Source of the DNA: Bacteroidota bacterium
Lineage (GTDB): Bacteria > Bacteroidota > Kryptoniia > Kryptoniales > JAKASW01
Assembly: GCA_021785235.1 (NCBI GenBank)
Contig: JAJYGB010000631.1
Location: 1-7,249, forward strand
Reading direction: 5' to 3'
Length of the DNA stretch: 7,249 bases
The position numbers were made by a program, and so were the translations under genes. Below, piece by piece: positions 1-7,185 of this stretch. Position 1 is the stretch's first letter. Every line of letters begins with the position of its first letter. The notes beneath the pieces are model-generated. The model saw only the letters and a list, made by a program, of their open reading frames with translations. It was not told where the DNA came from and made no database searches.

Positions 1-1
1 G

Positions 2-1387
2 TTCGGCACCGACGGATGGCGCGGCGTTATTGCCCAGGACTATACGTTCGACAACGTTTCAAGAGTGGCCCTCGCGACCGGCCGCTTCTACAAGAAACAT
101 AAAAGAGCCAGGAATGGCATCCTGATCGGGTACGATACGCGCTTTCTGTCTGCCGAGTTCGCGGAAAGGACCGCGCAGGTGATCGCGAATACCGGAATGA
201 AAGTCACACTTTCCGACGGCTATTGCCCGACCCCCGCACTCTCACTCGCAATTCCCGAGTTTAAGGCTGCGGCCGGCGTGGTCATCACCGCAAGCCACAA
301 CCCGGCAAAGTATAACGGCTTTAAGCTGAAAGCCGACTTCGGTGGACCCGAAGACGTTGAGGTTGTGAACAAAGTCGAGAAAGAGGCGAACAAGACCTCA
401 GAGAAAGCACTCGGCGTCGTCAAGAAAAGCTTTGAGGAACTTGTAAAGAAGGGGACAATAAAAAAGGCGAACCTCCGACAGATTTATATAGATGATCTCA
501 AGAAGAAAATAGATATCGGCGCGATAAAGAACGCGAGGTTGAGGATAGCTCACGACGCGATGTACGGAGCGGGGCAGGGTATTCTCCAGCAGATCATCGA
601 AGACGCAGTAGTCATTCATAACGAATTTAATCCTTCGTTCGGCGGAGAGCATCCGGAACCGATCGCCGCACATCTACCGGAGCTCATGAGGTTTGTTCCG
701 CAGGGGAATTACAACGTCGGACTCGCAACTGACGGTGACGCCGACAGGATCGGCGCGGTCGACGAGCACGGCAACTTCGTGGGACCACAGGAGGTCTATG
801 CCCTTCTCCTGAAGTATCTCTACGAGACAAAAGGCATGAGAGGCGAGATCGTCAAGACAGTTTCAGTCGGCGAGATGCCGGATAAGCTCGCGAAGATATA
901 CGGCCTCCCCCTCACCGAGCTTCCGGTCGGCTTCAAACATGTGGCTTCACTCATGGTGACGCGCGATGTTCTCATCGGCGGTGAAGAAAGCGGCGGAGTA
1001 GGACTGAAGGGACACATACCGGAGCGGGACGGACTTTTTCTGGGCCTCACACTCTGCGAGATGATGGTGAAGAGAGGACGGACTCTCGGCGAACTCGTTA
1101 AGGAATTGTTCGACCAGGTCGGCCCCCACATATACAGGCGAATCGACGTTCGCACGACCGAGAAGTACAAGCAAAAAGTTCTCGGCAAGCTCAAGAAGGG
1201 ACTTAAGGAAGTAGCAGGACACAAAATCGATCATGTGTTGAAAATAGATGGATATAAGTATTTCTTTGCCGACGGAGGCTGGATGCTCGTCCGCGCCTCC
1301 GGTACCGAGCCGCTCATCCGCTATTACTGCGAGGCTGGTTCGAAGGAAAAGGTCGACAAGATCCTCGAAGCGGTCACGAACCTCTGA
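2..1387 (+). CDS. Phosphoglucomutase/phosphomannomutase family protein (alpha-D-phosphohexomutase), 5' partial
   Basis: The enzyme moves phosphate between C1 and C6 of a hexose phosphate in the cytosol, feeding glycogen, cell-wall or nucleotide-sugar synthesis. The reading frame is open from base 2 and begins FGTDGWRG, the usual N-terminal motif of the family, so only a few codons are missing. A GTG at 65 lies inside this conserved domain and is not the start. All four signature loops are present: the phosphoserine loop TASHNP (Ser codon 293-295), the metal loop DGDADR (731-748), the sugar-binding loop GGEESGG (977-997) and the phosphate-binding loop RASGTEP (1292-1312). The visible 461 residues match the usual family length of about 450-470, and the gene ends at TGA. 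The GEESGG loop is compatible with glucose phosphate, but glucose versus mannose preference cannot be settled by eye, so no gene symbol is given. Family assignment is very secure. Confidence 0.95.
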   Translation, partial: FGTDGWRGVIAQDYTFDNVSRVALATGRFYKKHKRARNGILIGYDTRFLSAEFAERTAQVIANTGMKVTLSDGYCPTPALSLAIPEFKAAAGVVITASHNPAKYNGFKLKADFGGPEDVEVVNKVEKEANKTSEKALGVVKKSFEELVKKGTIKKANLRQIYIDDLKKKIDIGAIKNARLRIAHDAMYGAGQGILQQIIEDAVVIHNEFNPSFGGEHPEPIAAHLPELMRFVPQGNYNVGLATDGDADRIGAVDEHGNFVGPQEVYALLLKYLYETKGMRGEIVKTVSVGEMPDKLAKIYGLPLTELPVGFKHVASLMVTRDVLIGGEESGGVGLKGHIPERDGLFLGLTLCEMMVKRGRTLGELVKELFDQVGPHIYRRIDVRTTEKYKQKVLGKLKKGLKEVAGHKIDHVLKIDGYKYFFADGGWMLVRASGTEPLIRYYCEAGSKEKVDKILEAVTNL

Positions 1388-1389
1388 AG

Positions 1390-1422
1390 TTCTCACCCCA
1401 AGGCCCTGAGAATGACGATTTT
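1390..1422 (+). terminator. Weak candidate terminator after the phosphohexomutase gene
   Basis: Just after the stop codon, TTCTCA (1390-1395) pairs perfectly with TGAGAA (1407-1412) around an 11-nt loop. A run of four T (1419-1422) follows six bases later. The stem is short and AT-rich and the T run is displaced, so this is only a possible terminator. The rest of the gap up to the next gene (1423-1503) shows no convincing feature. Confidence 0.25.
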
Positions 1423-1503
1423 ACTCCGCGTTTCAGCGCAGTTGAGGTAGATAGCTCGCCCGAGAAAACTATTTTCCCGCCAGCGGTGTTTAGGATAGAA
1501 AAC

Positions 1504-1511
1504 AGAGGTGG
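1504..1511 (+). promoter_or_regulatory. Ribosome binding site deciding the bacilliredoxin start
   Basis: AGAGGTGG lies 5 nt upstream of the ATG at 1517. A GTG at 1508 in the same frame falls inside this purine-rich stretch, so that upstream codon is unlikely to be the start. The ATG gives the better-spaced translation signal. Confidence 0.7.
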
Positions 1512-1516
1512 CAATT

Positions 1517-1933
1517 ATGTTCGAGACTTTCGACTTATTCATAGATCAGATGCGAAACGAAGTTCGGTCACTTGGCGCGGAGGAACTGCGAAGTCCGGAA
1601 GATGTGGACAAGGCGGTGGCTTCGAAGGGCACGACGCTTGTCTTCGTCAACTCCACCTGCGGGTGCGCCGGAGGTATCGCGAGACCCGCACTATCGATCG
1701 CCCTGAAAGAGAAAAACCTCCCCGACCGCATCACTACCGTCTTTGCGGGACAGGATAAGGAAGCTACCGCACGAGCAAGGAGCTACTTCACGGACCAACC
1801 GCCGTCATCGCCTTCTTTTGCGTTGATGAAAGACGGCAAACTTGTGAAGATGATCCACAGGAGTGACATCGAAGGTCGGGCACCCGAGGCAGTGGCGGGA
1901 CTGCTCAGAGAGACTTTCGAGAAATATCTCTAG
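1517..1933 (+). CDS. BrxA/BrxB family bacilliredoxin (YphP/YqiW family)
   Basis: A cytosolic thioredoxin-fold protein of 138 residues, close to the roughly 145 residues of the Bacillus subtilis proteins YphP and YqiW. In that family the protein removes bacillithiol from S-bacillithiolated proteins. The hallmark is the Cys-Gly-Cys active site, seen here as NSTCGCAGG with Cys48 and Cys50. Other recognisable family stretches are the [12 protein letters not shown] segment (about residues 74-85), the cis-Pro region QPPSSPS (94-100) and the HRSDIEG segment near the C-terminus. The start is the ATG with a good ribosome binding site; a GTG three codons upstream overlaps that site. The gene lies 129 bp after the phosphohexomutase on the same strand, and co-transcription is uncertain. 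Its presence suggests that the host makes bacillithiol or a related thiol, which is inference because no biosynthesis genes are visible. The family call is firm; BrxA versus BrxB is not decided. Confidence 0.93.
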   Translation: MFETFDLFIDQMRNEVRSLGAEELRSPEDVDKAVASKGTTLVFVNSTCGCAGGIARPALSIALKEKNLPDRITTVFAGQDKEATARARSYFTDQPPSSPSFALMKDGKLVKMIHRSDIEGRAPEAVAGLLRETFEKYL

Positions 1934-1963
1934 CAAAGCTTCGCCTCAGACCACCGAGACAGG

Positions 1964-1988
1964 CAGCTGGCGTCATAGGACGCTGCTG
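1964..1988. repeat. Small imperfect hairpin downstream of the bacilliredoxin gene
   Basis: CAGC (1964-1967) and GCGTC (1970-1974) pair with GACGC (1979-1983) and GCTG (1985-1988). This gives nine pairs with a small internal loop and an ATAG tetraloop. It sits immediately before the larger terminator-like stem. It could protect the mRNA 3' end; its function is unknown. Confidence 0.4.
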
Positions 1989-2052
1989 AAAAGAACGGCA
2001 ACGATCGGTATCAGGACTGATTGATATATGGTCGTTGTCGATTTTCTTTTCT
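1988..2052. terminator. Probable bidirectional terminator between convergent genes
   Basis: CGGCAACGATC (1996-2006) pairs with GGTCGTTGTCG (2030-2040) over 11 consecutive positions, including two G-U wobbles in the plus-strand RNA. The 23-nt loop contains a further TATCA/TGATA pairing. The plus strand then has a T-rich tract (2042-2052). On the minus strand the stem is followed by TTCTTTTC (complement of 1988-1995). A T tract on both sides suits termination of the bacilliredoxin transcript from the left and of the MFS gene transcript from the right. Confidence 0.6.
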
Positions 2053-2085
2053 AGTCACGTTGTTTAAGAACTCAATCCTTCCATC

Positions 2086-2179
2086 TTGTCATTCCCACCC
2101 AGCATTGCGGGGCAGACCCCGGTGGGAATTCGCCAGTTCATTATGAAACCACGGATACCCGCGTGCGCGGGAATGACAA
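2086..2179. repeat. 94-bp palindromic intergenic repeat element (CATTCCC/GGGAATG type)
   Basis: Perfect 11-bp terminal inverted repeats TTGTCATTCCC (2086-2096) and GGGAATGACAA (2169-2179) bound the element. Inside, the left arm folds as ATTCCCACC (2091-2099) with GGTGGGAAT (2121-2129), with a nested GGGG/CCCC stem (2109-2112 with 2117-2120). The right arm folds as CCCGCG/CGCGGG (2158-2163 with 2166-2171) around TG. No coding capacity is seen. The ends resemble GTCATTCCCGC...GCGGGAATGAC sequences that recur as dispersed intergenic repeats in many bacterial genomes. Whether it is multicopy in this genome cannot be seen from one window. The remaining bases of this gap (2180-2228) show nothing notable. 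Confidence 0.7.
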
Positions 2180-2228
2180 TCGGAAATAGTTCTCAATAGC
2201 CCTTCATGTATTCAGGATAGCACCCAAT

Positions 2229-3452
2229 TCACTTCGGCTCTATCTCATCGACCGCCTCGACATCAACTTCAGCCTTCCGACTCTGCTTGAGTCCGAAGAA
2301 CCTGATATACAGGTAGAGATTCGCTGCCATTATTGCGCCGTAGGCAAAAAATGGAATCTCGAAGAAGGCGGTATCCATAAGGTAGCCGCCGAGGCCCGTC
2401 CCGGTAGAAGAGGCAGCAAGTCTCGCCACCTGGTTTATGCCGAGCGCCCTTCCCATCTCATCTTCGTCGACGCGCTTTGTCAACTCCGACTGCTGTATTG
2501 GAAGCGCTGCGACCCTCAGTGCTGGACCTATGATGTAAATGAGGACGGACAGGGGCAGTAGCCGGATAACGGGGAAAATCACGAACAGGACCGTACCGAG
2601 CCCTCTTGTGAATACTATACTCTTAACAAAGCCGAAATATCTCTCGAGTAGGGGCGCTCCCAAAATGGCAAACGAACCTAAGATGCCGCTCGCGAAGGCG
2701 TATTCCGACATTTGAGATTTCGGGACATTGTAGACGAGGACAAAAAACGGGATCAGGAACGGGACGACAAGCCCTTGCGAGAAGCCGTTGAGCATTCCGG
2801 TCAGAGTGAATTTCCCTATCGTCGTTTTCGTCTTGAGCCTGCCGATTCTCCCTTTGGCGTCCGCGACTTTGAGGTACCACAGTCCCGGGACCCCGACGGC
2901 AGAGATGATCGCGGAGGCCAGGAATATTTCGCGGATATCGAACGCCTTTGAGAGGAGTGCTCCCAGGGCGGCGGTAACACCCGAGAGAAAGGTGAAAAAG
3001 GAAAAGTATTTTGTCCTCTGCTCGTTTGGTGCCAGACCTGCCAGGACCGTGCTTTGGATCGGCTGAACCGCGCCTCCGATGCCGCCGCCGGCGAGCGAGC
3101 CGGTCGCTGAATAACCTCCCACCATTGCAGCCGGGACGATCATCCAGAGGCTCGTCGACATGTATACCATTATGGCACTTATCGGCAACAAGGCACTGGC
3201 GATAATCAAAGTGCCGCGCTTCCCCCACACGTCTGTTGTGACACCGGACAGGTACCCGAGAGCGGCAGTCGCCACGGTCGCCGATACGTAAATCAGCCCG
3301 ATGACGAACGCGCCGTAGTGTAGCCGAGTAAGTATGTAGTACGGGAACGCGACGTTTATCATCCCCGCCGCGACACTGCGTGTGACTCTCGACGCAGCAA
3401 TGAGAAGGATGCCGTTTCGTTTGTTTTCTTGATCTTGTACTTCGCTATGCAT
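2229..3452 (-). CDS. Major facilitator superfamily (MFS) transporter
   Basis: An inner-membrane secondary transporter of 407 residues, normal for a 12-helix MFS protein. By eye there are about twelve hydrophobic segments, in two blocks of six (roughly residues 14-194 and 218-385), separated by a basic central loop rich in Lys/Arg (about 198-214). The loop between helices 2 and 3 carries TDVWGKRG (73-80), a version of MFS motif A. APNEQRTKYF (141-150) resembles the conserved loop between helices 4 and 5. The C-terminal tail is acidic and polar. The gene follows tpl on the same strand after 61 bp, so the two may be co-transcribed, which would suggest a role with tyrosine, phenol or a related aromatic. 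The substrate is not readable from the sequence. The ATG is preceded by only a weak ribosome binding site, but the next in-frame Met (residue 31) would cut helix 1. Family is secure; substrate is unknown. Confidence 0.9.
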   Translation of the reverse strand: MHSEVQDQENKRNGILLIAASRVTRSVAAGMINVAFPYYILTRLHYGAFVIGLIYVSATVATAALGYLSGVTTDVWGKRGTLIIASALLPISAIMVYMSTSLWMIVPAAMVGGYSATGSLAGGGIGGAVQPIQSTVLAGLAPNEQRTKYFSFFTFLSGVTAALGALLSKAFDIREIFLASAIISAVGVPGLWYLKVADAKGRIGRLKTKTTIGKFTLTGMLNGFSQGLVVPFLIPFFVLVYNVPKSQMSEYAFASGILGSFAILGAPLLERYFGFVKSIVFTRGLGTVLFVIFPVIRLLPLSVLIYIIGPALRVAALPIQQSELTKRVDEDEMGRALGINQVARLAASSTGTGLGGYLMDTAFFEIPFFAYGAIMAANLYLYIRFFGLKQSRKAEVDVEAVDEIEPK

Positions 3453-3474
3453 TCAGGGGCTCTGAGGTAAGTAT

Positions 3475-3499
3475 GGAGCCGGCCCAGCGAGCCGGCTCC
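3475..3499 (-). other. Strong GC-rich hairpin between tpl and the MFS gene
   Basis: GGAGCCGGC (3475-3483) and GCCGGCTCC (3491-3499) form a perfect 9-bp stem with a 7-nt loop, starting 14 nt after the tpl stop codon in the direction of transcription. No T run follows on the minus strand, so it is not a standard intrinsic terminator. It may be a leaky terminator, an RNA processing or stability element, or a 3' end guard for the tpl message. Confidence 0.65.
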
Positions 3500-3513
3500 G
3501 GCAGCAATTTACA

Positions 3514-4967
<1,454 letters not shown>

Positions 4968-5051
4968 TGAGACAAACTCTCCCCGGTAATTCCTTAAAGA
5001 CTGCATATATCATTAAATTGAGTCGATGAAAGTCAGGTTTCTCGCCATCGA

Positions 5052-5849
5052 ATGGACAATTGCCGGATGAATCCTAAGTACCTCCCGATAATCCGTGATC
5101 CGATGAATCATGAGCCTTTGGATCTGCATGAGACCGCGGAAGGAACTGCCCTCGTCGGCAGAAATAGCGGAACCAGGTATCTCGTGCGCGATGGAATTCC
5201 CGTTTTTATAGATCCGTCGCGGTTGACGGAATCAAACGAAAAGAGCCGCATTTATTACGACATCCTCGCGCCGGTCTACAGCTTCACTCAGTCGCTCTAT
5301 TACAGGTTTAAGGGGGGTGAGGAAAAATCCAGGGATAAATACCTGAGGTACGCGCGGGTGAAGGTAGGCGACCGTGTGCTCGAAGTTTCCGTCGGTAACG
5401 GCGTGAACATTCGATCCCTGCCGAGAAACGCGGTGTATTTCGGAATAGATGTCTCGTGGGGACAACTCAAACGCTGCCGCGAGAATAGCGACCGGTCAGG
5501 ATTGAAAGTCGAGCTATATCAGGCCGAAGCCGAGCACCTCCCTTTCTGCGACGAGGCATTCGACGTTGTCTTCAATGTCGGGTCGATCAATTACTTCGAT
5601 GACAAGAAGAAGGCGATTGATGAAATGTTCAGGGTGGCGAAGCCGGGCGCGCGACTGATGATTGCGGATGAAACTGAGCGGGCGGCGCACGCTCATAACA
5701 GGCTTCCCATCTACCGCGGTTTCTTCAACAGTTCGAAGGCACCGGCTGAACCCCCGATGAATTTGCTCCCGCAGAACTCGACCGACGTGAAGCTCGTTGA
5801 AATCAGGAACGGGCTCTACTTCTGCCTTCAGTTCAGAAAAGCCCCGTAG
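5052..5849 (+). CDS. Class I SAM-dependent methyltransferase with N-terminal Trm112-like segment
   Basis: A predicted cytosolic methyltransferase of 265 residues. Residues 7-55 resemble a Trm112/UPF0434-type segment (PIIRDPMNHEPL, then YLVRDGIPVFID), but the zinc-ligand cysteines often seen there are absent. The Rossmann-fold domain follows. Motif I is VLEVSVGNGVN (109-119), with Ser-Val where many enzymes have Gly-Cys. The acidic end of strand 2 is Asp133 in GIDVSWGQL. AEAEHLPF (158-165) is the usual segment before strand 4, FDVVFNVGSINYF (170-182) is strand 4, and RVAKPGARLMIADE (194-207) is the strand 5 region. This resembles UbiE/Methyltransf_11 proteins, and the substrate is unknown. A second ATG at 5067 (MNPKYLP) could be the true start; neither has a clear ribosome binding site. 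The gene is divergent from tpl, with 146 bp between them, and convergent with the AhpD-like gene. Confidence 0.85.
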   Translation: MDNCRMNPKYLPIIRDPMNHEPLDLHETAEGTALVGRNSGTRYLVRDGIPVFIDPSRLTESNEKSRIYYDILAPVYSFTQSLYYRFKGGEEKSRDKYLRYARVKVGDRVLEVSVGNGVNIRSLPRNAVYFGIDVSWGQLKRCRENSDRSGLKVELYQAEAEHLPFCDEAFDVVFNVGSINYFDDKKKAIDEMFRVAKPGARLMIADETERAAHAHNRLPIYRGFFNSSKAPAEPPMNLLPQNSTDVKLVEIRNGLYFCLQFRKAP

Positions 5850-5855
5850 CCGGGG
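5842..5855 (+). other. GC hairpin enclosing the methyltransferase stop codon
   Basis: CCCCG (5842-5846) pairs with CGGGG (5851-5855) around a TAGC loop that contains the TAG stop codon. No T run follows on the plus strand, so this is not a standard terminator. The remaining bases before the convergent gene (5856-5907) hold only a weak mismatched stem (5885-5901). Confidence 0.4.
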
Positions 5856-5907
5856 TCCACGGCTTGTCTGATTCACACAAAGTTCGGCGTTATCAACGGC
5901 GTTGCGT

Positions 5908-6378
5908 TCACACCTTGGCCGAAACCGCCTTCGGCTGGTATGACCCGGGCACTGTCCTGAAACCTATCGCGAGTCTGTTCCAACCGTTTATCGCGACGAT
6001 CGCCATCGTGAGATCCACTATCTCTTTCTCATCGAATTGTTTTCGTGCTGCTTCGTAAACGTCGTCCGGAATGTGAGTCTCGCTCACGAGTGTAACAGTC
6101 TCTGTCCAGAGGAGCGCAGCTCTCTCACGGTCCGTGTAAAAAGGGGCTTCGTGCCAGGCACTCAGACCATAAAGCCGCTGCTCTGTTTCACCATTCGCGC
6201 GGGCGTCCTTGGTATGCATGTCGATGCAATATGCGCAGCCGTTTATTTGAGAGGCCCGAAGCTTAACTAACTCCAAGAGCGATTTTTCCAGCCCCGAGTT
6301 GTCCACGTAACGCTGAAGTTGACTCATGACTGTGTATGCTCCGGGGGCAACTTTGGTGTAGCTCAATCTTGGTTCCAT
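5908..6378 (-). CDS. AhpD-like / carboxymuconolactone decarboxylase family protein
   Basis: A cytosolic, mostly alpha-helical protein of 156 residues in the AhpD-like superfamily. AhpD itself uses a CxxC site for peroxide-linked disulfide exchange. The core motif is seen as ELVKLRASQINGCAYCIDMH, with Glu36, Cys48, Cys51 and His55 in the spacing expected for the AhpD proton-relay and redox site. Many proteins of this length and opening (MEPRLSYTKVAPGAY) are annotated as CMD-family or alkylhydroperoxidase-like. The actual substrate is unknown, and the CxxC motif favours a redox role over decarboxylation. The chosen start is the ATG at 6378, preceded by GGGA with 6-nt spacing; an upstream TTG at 6390 in frame would add four residues but is less likely. 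The protein ends in an Ala-Val-Ser-Ala-Lys-Val tail. No partner peroxiredoxin gene is seen next to it. Confidence 0.9.
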   Translation of the reverse strand: MEPRLSYTKVAPGAYTVMSQLQRYVDNSGLEKSLLELVKLRASQINGCAYCIDMHTKDARANGETEQRLYGLSAWHEAPFYTDRERAALLWTETVTLVSETHIPDDVYEAARKQFDEKEIVDLTMAIVAINGWNRLAIGFRTVPGSYQPKAVSAKV

Positions 6379-6456
6379 TCTGTATCCCAATTTTTAATGT
6401 CTGTTTGTCGGTGCAGGTCTTCGAAGTGTCACTCTACTGGAATCGCACGACCTACA

Positions 6457-6462
6457 ATTATA
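6457..6462 (-). promoter_or_regulatory. Candidate -10 box upstream of the AhpD-like gene
   Basis: The minus strand carries a perfect TATAAT (complement of 6457-6462) in an AT-rich patch, about 79 bp upstream of the ATG. No good -35 hexamer is found at 16-18 bp, so the call rests on the -10 box alone. Confidence 0.3.
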
Positions 6463-6529
6463 AACAAAACCATACGGGAAAATGTTCGGCAAACGGCTTA
6501 GCAGGGTCCTCCGGAAGGGAGTTTCCTGT

Positions 6530-6604
6530 CCGTGTCTACGAGCCTCTGTGGTTGGTTTCGTTCTGTTTGCATGAATTTCATCGCAGAGACACAGAAGCGC
6601 AGAG
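6530..6604. repeat. Dispersed-type intergenic repeat (CTCTGTGG / GCAGAGACACAGA)
   Basis: Two related arms flank a short spacer. The left arm (6530-6553) reads CCGTGTCTACGAG followed by CCTCTGTGGTT. The right arm (6582-6604) has CGCAGAG twice, 16 nt apart, around ACACAGA. The arms are partly inverse to each other (TCTGTG against CACAGA), and a near-palindrome ATGAATTTCAT (6571-6581) lies between them. Sequences of this ACCACAGAGNCAC type recur in the intergenic DNA of many unrelated environmental bacteria and commonly give spurious ORFs. The copy number in this genome is unknown. Confidence 0.55.
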
Positions 6605-6639
6605 CCTTTTGAGAACACCTCCAATGTCGCACCCGCAGG

Positions 6640-7137
6640 TCAGAATGCCGCTTTGTATCCGGCCCTCTCGACGGCGCGTCTCGTAATGTCAAGTATACCG
6701 GGCCGGTCATTGTGCGGCAATGCCGGGACCTCAGGCGCCCCCTTCAACCTCGCGAGCAAATTACCGGCTTCCTCTCCCGCGAGCCGCTCGAGGAGCTGGT
6801 ACAATCCTCCCTCGTTTTCTTCGAGCGGATTGTGGGCGGCGAGTATGGATCTTATCGTGTCTACAATGGCAGGAGTTGGTGGTGGAACCAGCAGAGCGAC
6901 AAGCGCTCCGTGGTCAAGACGGAGACGCGTGGCGATTTCCGCCTGCTTCCCGTCCTGCAAACGAGCAATCGCGGGAAGGACTATCTTTTCCTCGATCCCT
7001 ATATGGCGGAGCAATCCCTGCCTGAACTCCGCGTAAGCCTTCATATTGATCGTTTCAGGGTTGTCGACTGCCTGGTTTAGCAGAGCGTCCATCCGTTCGT
7101 GGTCGTCAAACAAATATCTACTGAGCGGTCCCGTCAC
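6640..7137 (-). CDS. Hemerythrin-like HHE-domain protein
   Basis: A 165-residue cytosolic four-helix-bundle protein expected to bind a di-iron centre that can react with O2, NO or peroxide. The ligand pattern of the HHE family is complete: His13 (DDHERMD), His45 with Glu49 (RHIGIEE), His76 (LDHGAL) and His102 with Glu106 (HNPLEE). After the bundle there is a tail of about 35 residues (from about 130) rich in Pro and charged residues, ending in a short amphipathic stretch, ITRRAVERAGY. The start is GTG at 7137: it has AAGAG about 7 nt upstream, an in-frame stop lies nine codons further up, and the first internal ATG would remove His13. The gene follows the DUF2249-like gene on the same strand after 48 bp, so the two are probably co-transcribed. 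A role in O2 or NO sensing, or in iron-sulfur repair, is inferred from the family and the neighbour. Confidence 0.88.
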   Translation of the reverse strand: MTGPLSRYLFDDHERMDALLNQAVDNPETINMKAYAEFRQGLLRHIGIEEKIVLPAIARLQDGKQAEIATRLRLDHGALVALLVPPPTPAIVDTIRSILAAHNPLEENEGGLYQLLERLAGEEAGNLLARLKGAPEVPALPHNDRPGILDITRRAVERAGYKAAF

Positions 7138-7185
7138 AGGTATGCTCTTCGCCGCGTGGTATGATTATCCATTTCAACCTTTCAG

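Larger units (their letters stand above)
6379..6639. other. 261-bp spacer between the AhpD-like and hemerythrin-like genes
   Basis: No convincing gene is present. Short open frames on either strand run through the dispersed repeat and have the translation (TTEARRH) that such repeats produce, not a protein. The spacer holds a candidate promoter for the AhpD-like gene at its left end and a CTCTGTG/CACAGAG-type repeat near its right end. No hairpin followed by a T run was found for the hemerythrin-like gene. Confidence 0.6.

Noticed and set aside
947..1396. Minus-strand open frame opposite the phosphohexomutase gene
   Set aside because: It overlaps conserved catalytic loops of the true gene and shows no protein-like motifs.
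1442..1495. Possible promoter upstream of the bacilliredoxin gene (TTGAGG at 1442)
   Set aside because: No reasonable -10 hexamer is found at 16-18 bp, so it was not listed as a feature.
1486..1758. Plus-strand open frame overlapping the bacilliredoxin start
   Set aside because: Its translation is Arg/Gly-rich without any motif, and it is out of frame with the clear bacilliredoxin.
2086..2179. CRISPR-like or transposon-gene interpretation of the inverted repeats
   Set aside because: There is only one inverted pair, no regularly spaced direct repeats, and no transposase coding capacity.
2623..3228. Minus-strand open frame of 201 codons inside the MFS gene
   Set aside because: It is in another frame of the same strand, rich in Arg/Gly and without hydrophobic segments; a shadow of the transporter gene.
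5885..5901. Mismatched stem CGGCGTT/AACGGCG as a terminator between convergent genes
   Set aside because: There is a G-G mismatch within seven pairs, and no T run on either strand.
6394..6710. Two minus-strand open frames between the AhpD-like and hemerythrin-like genes
   Set aside because: They run through the CTCTGTG/CACAGAG repeat and give the TTEARRH-like translation typical of spurious repeat ORFs. One also overlaps the hemerythrin-like gene.
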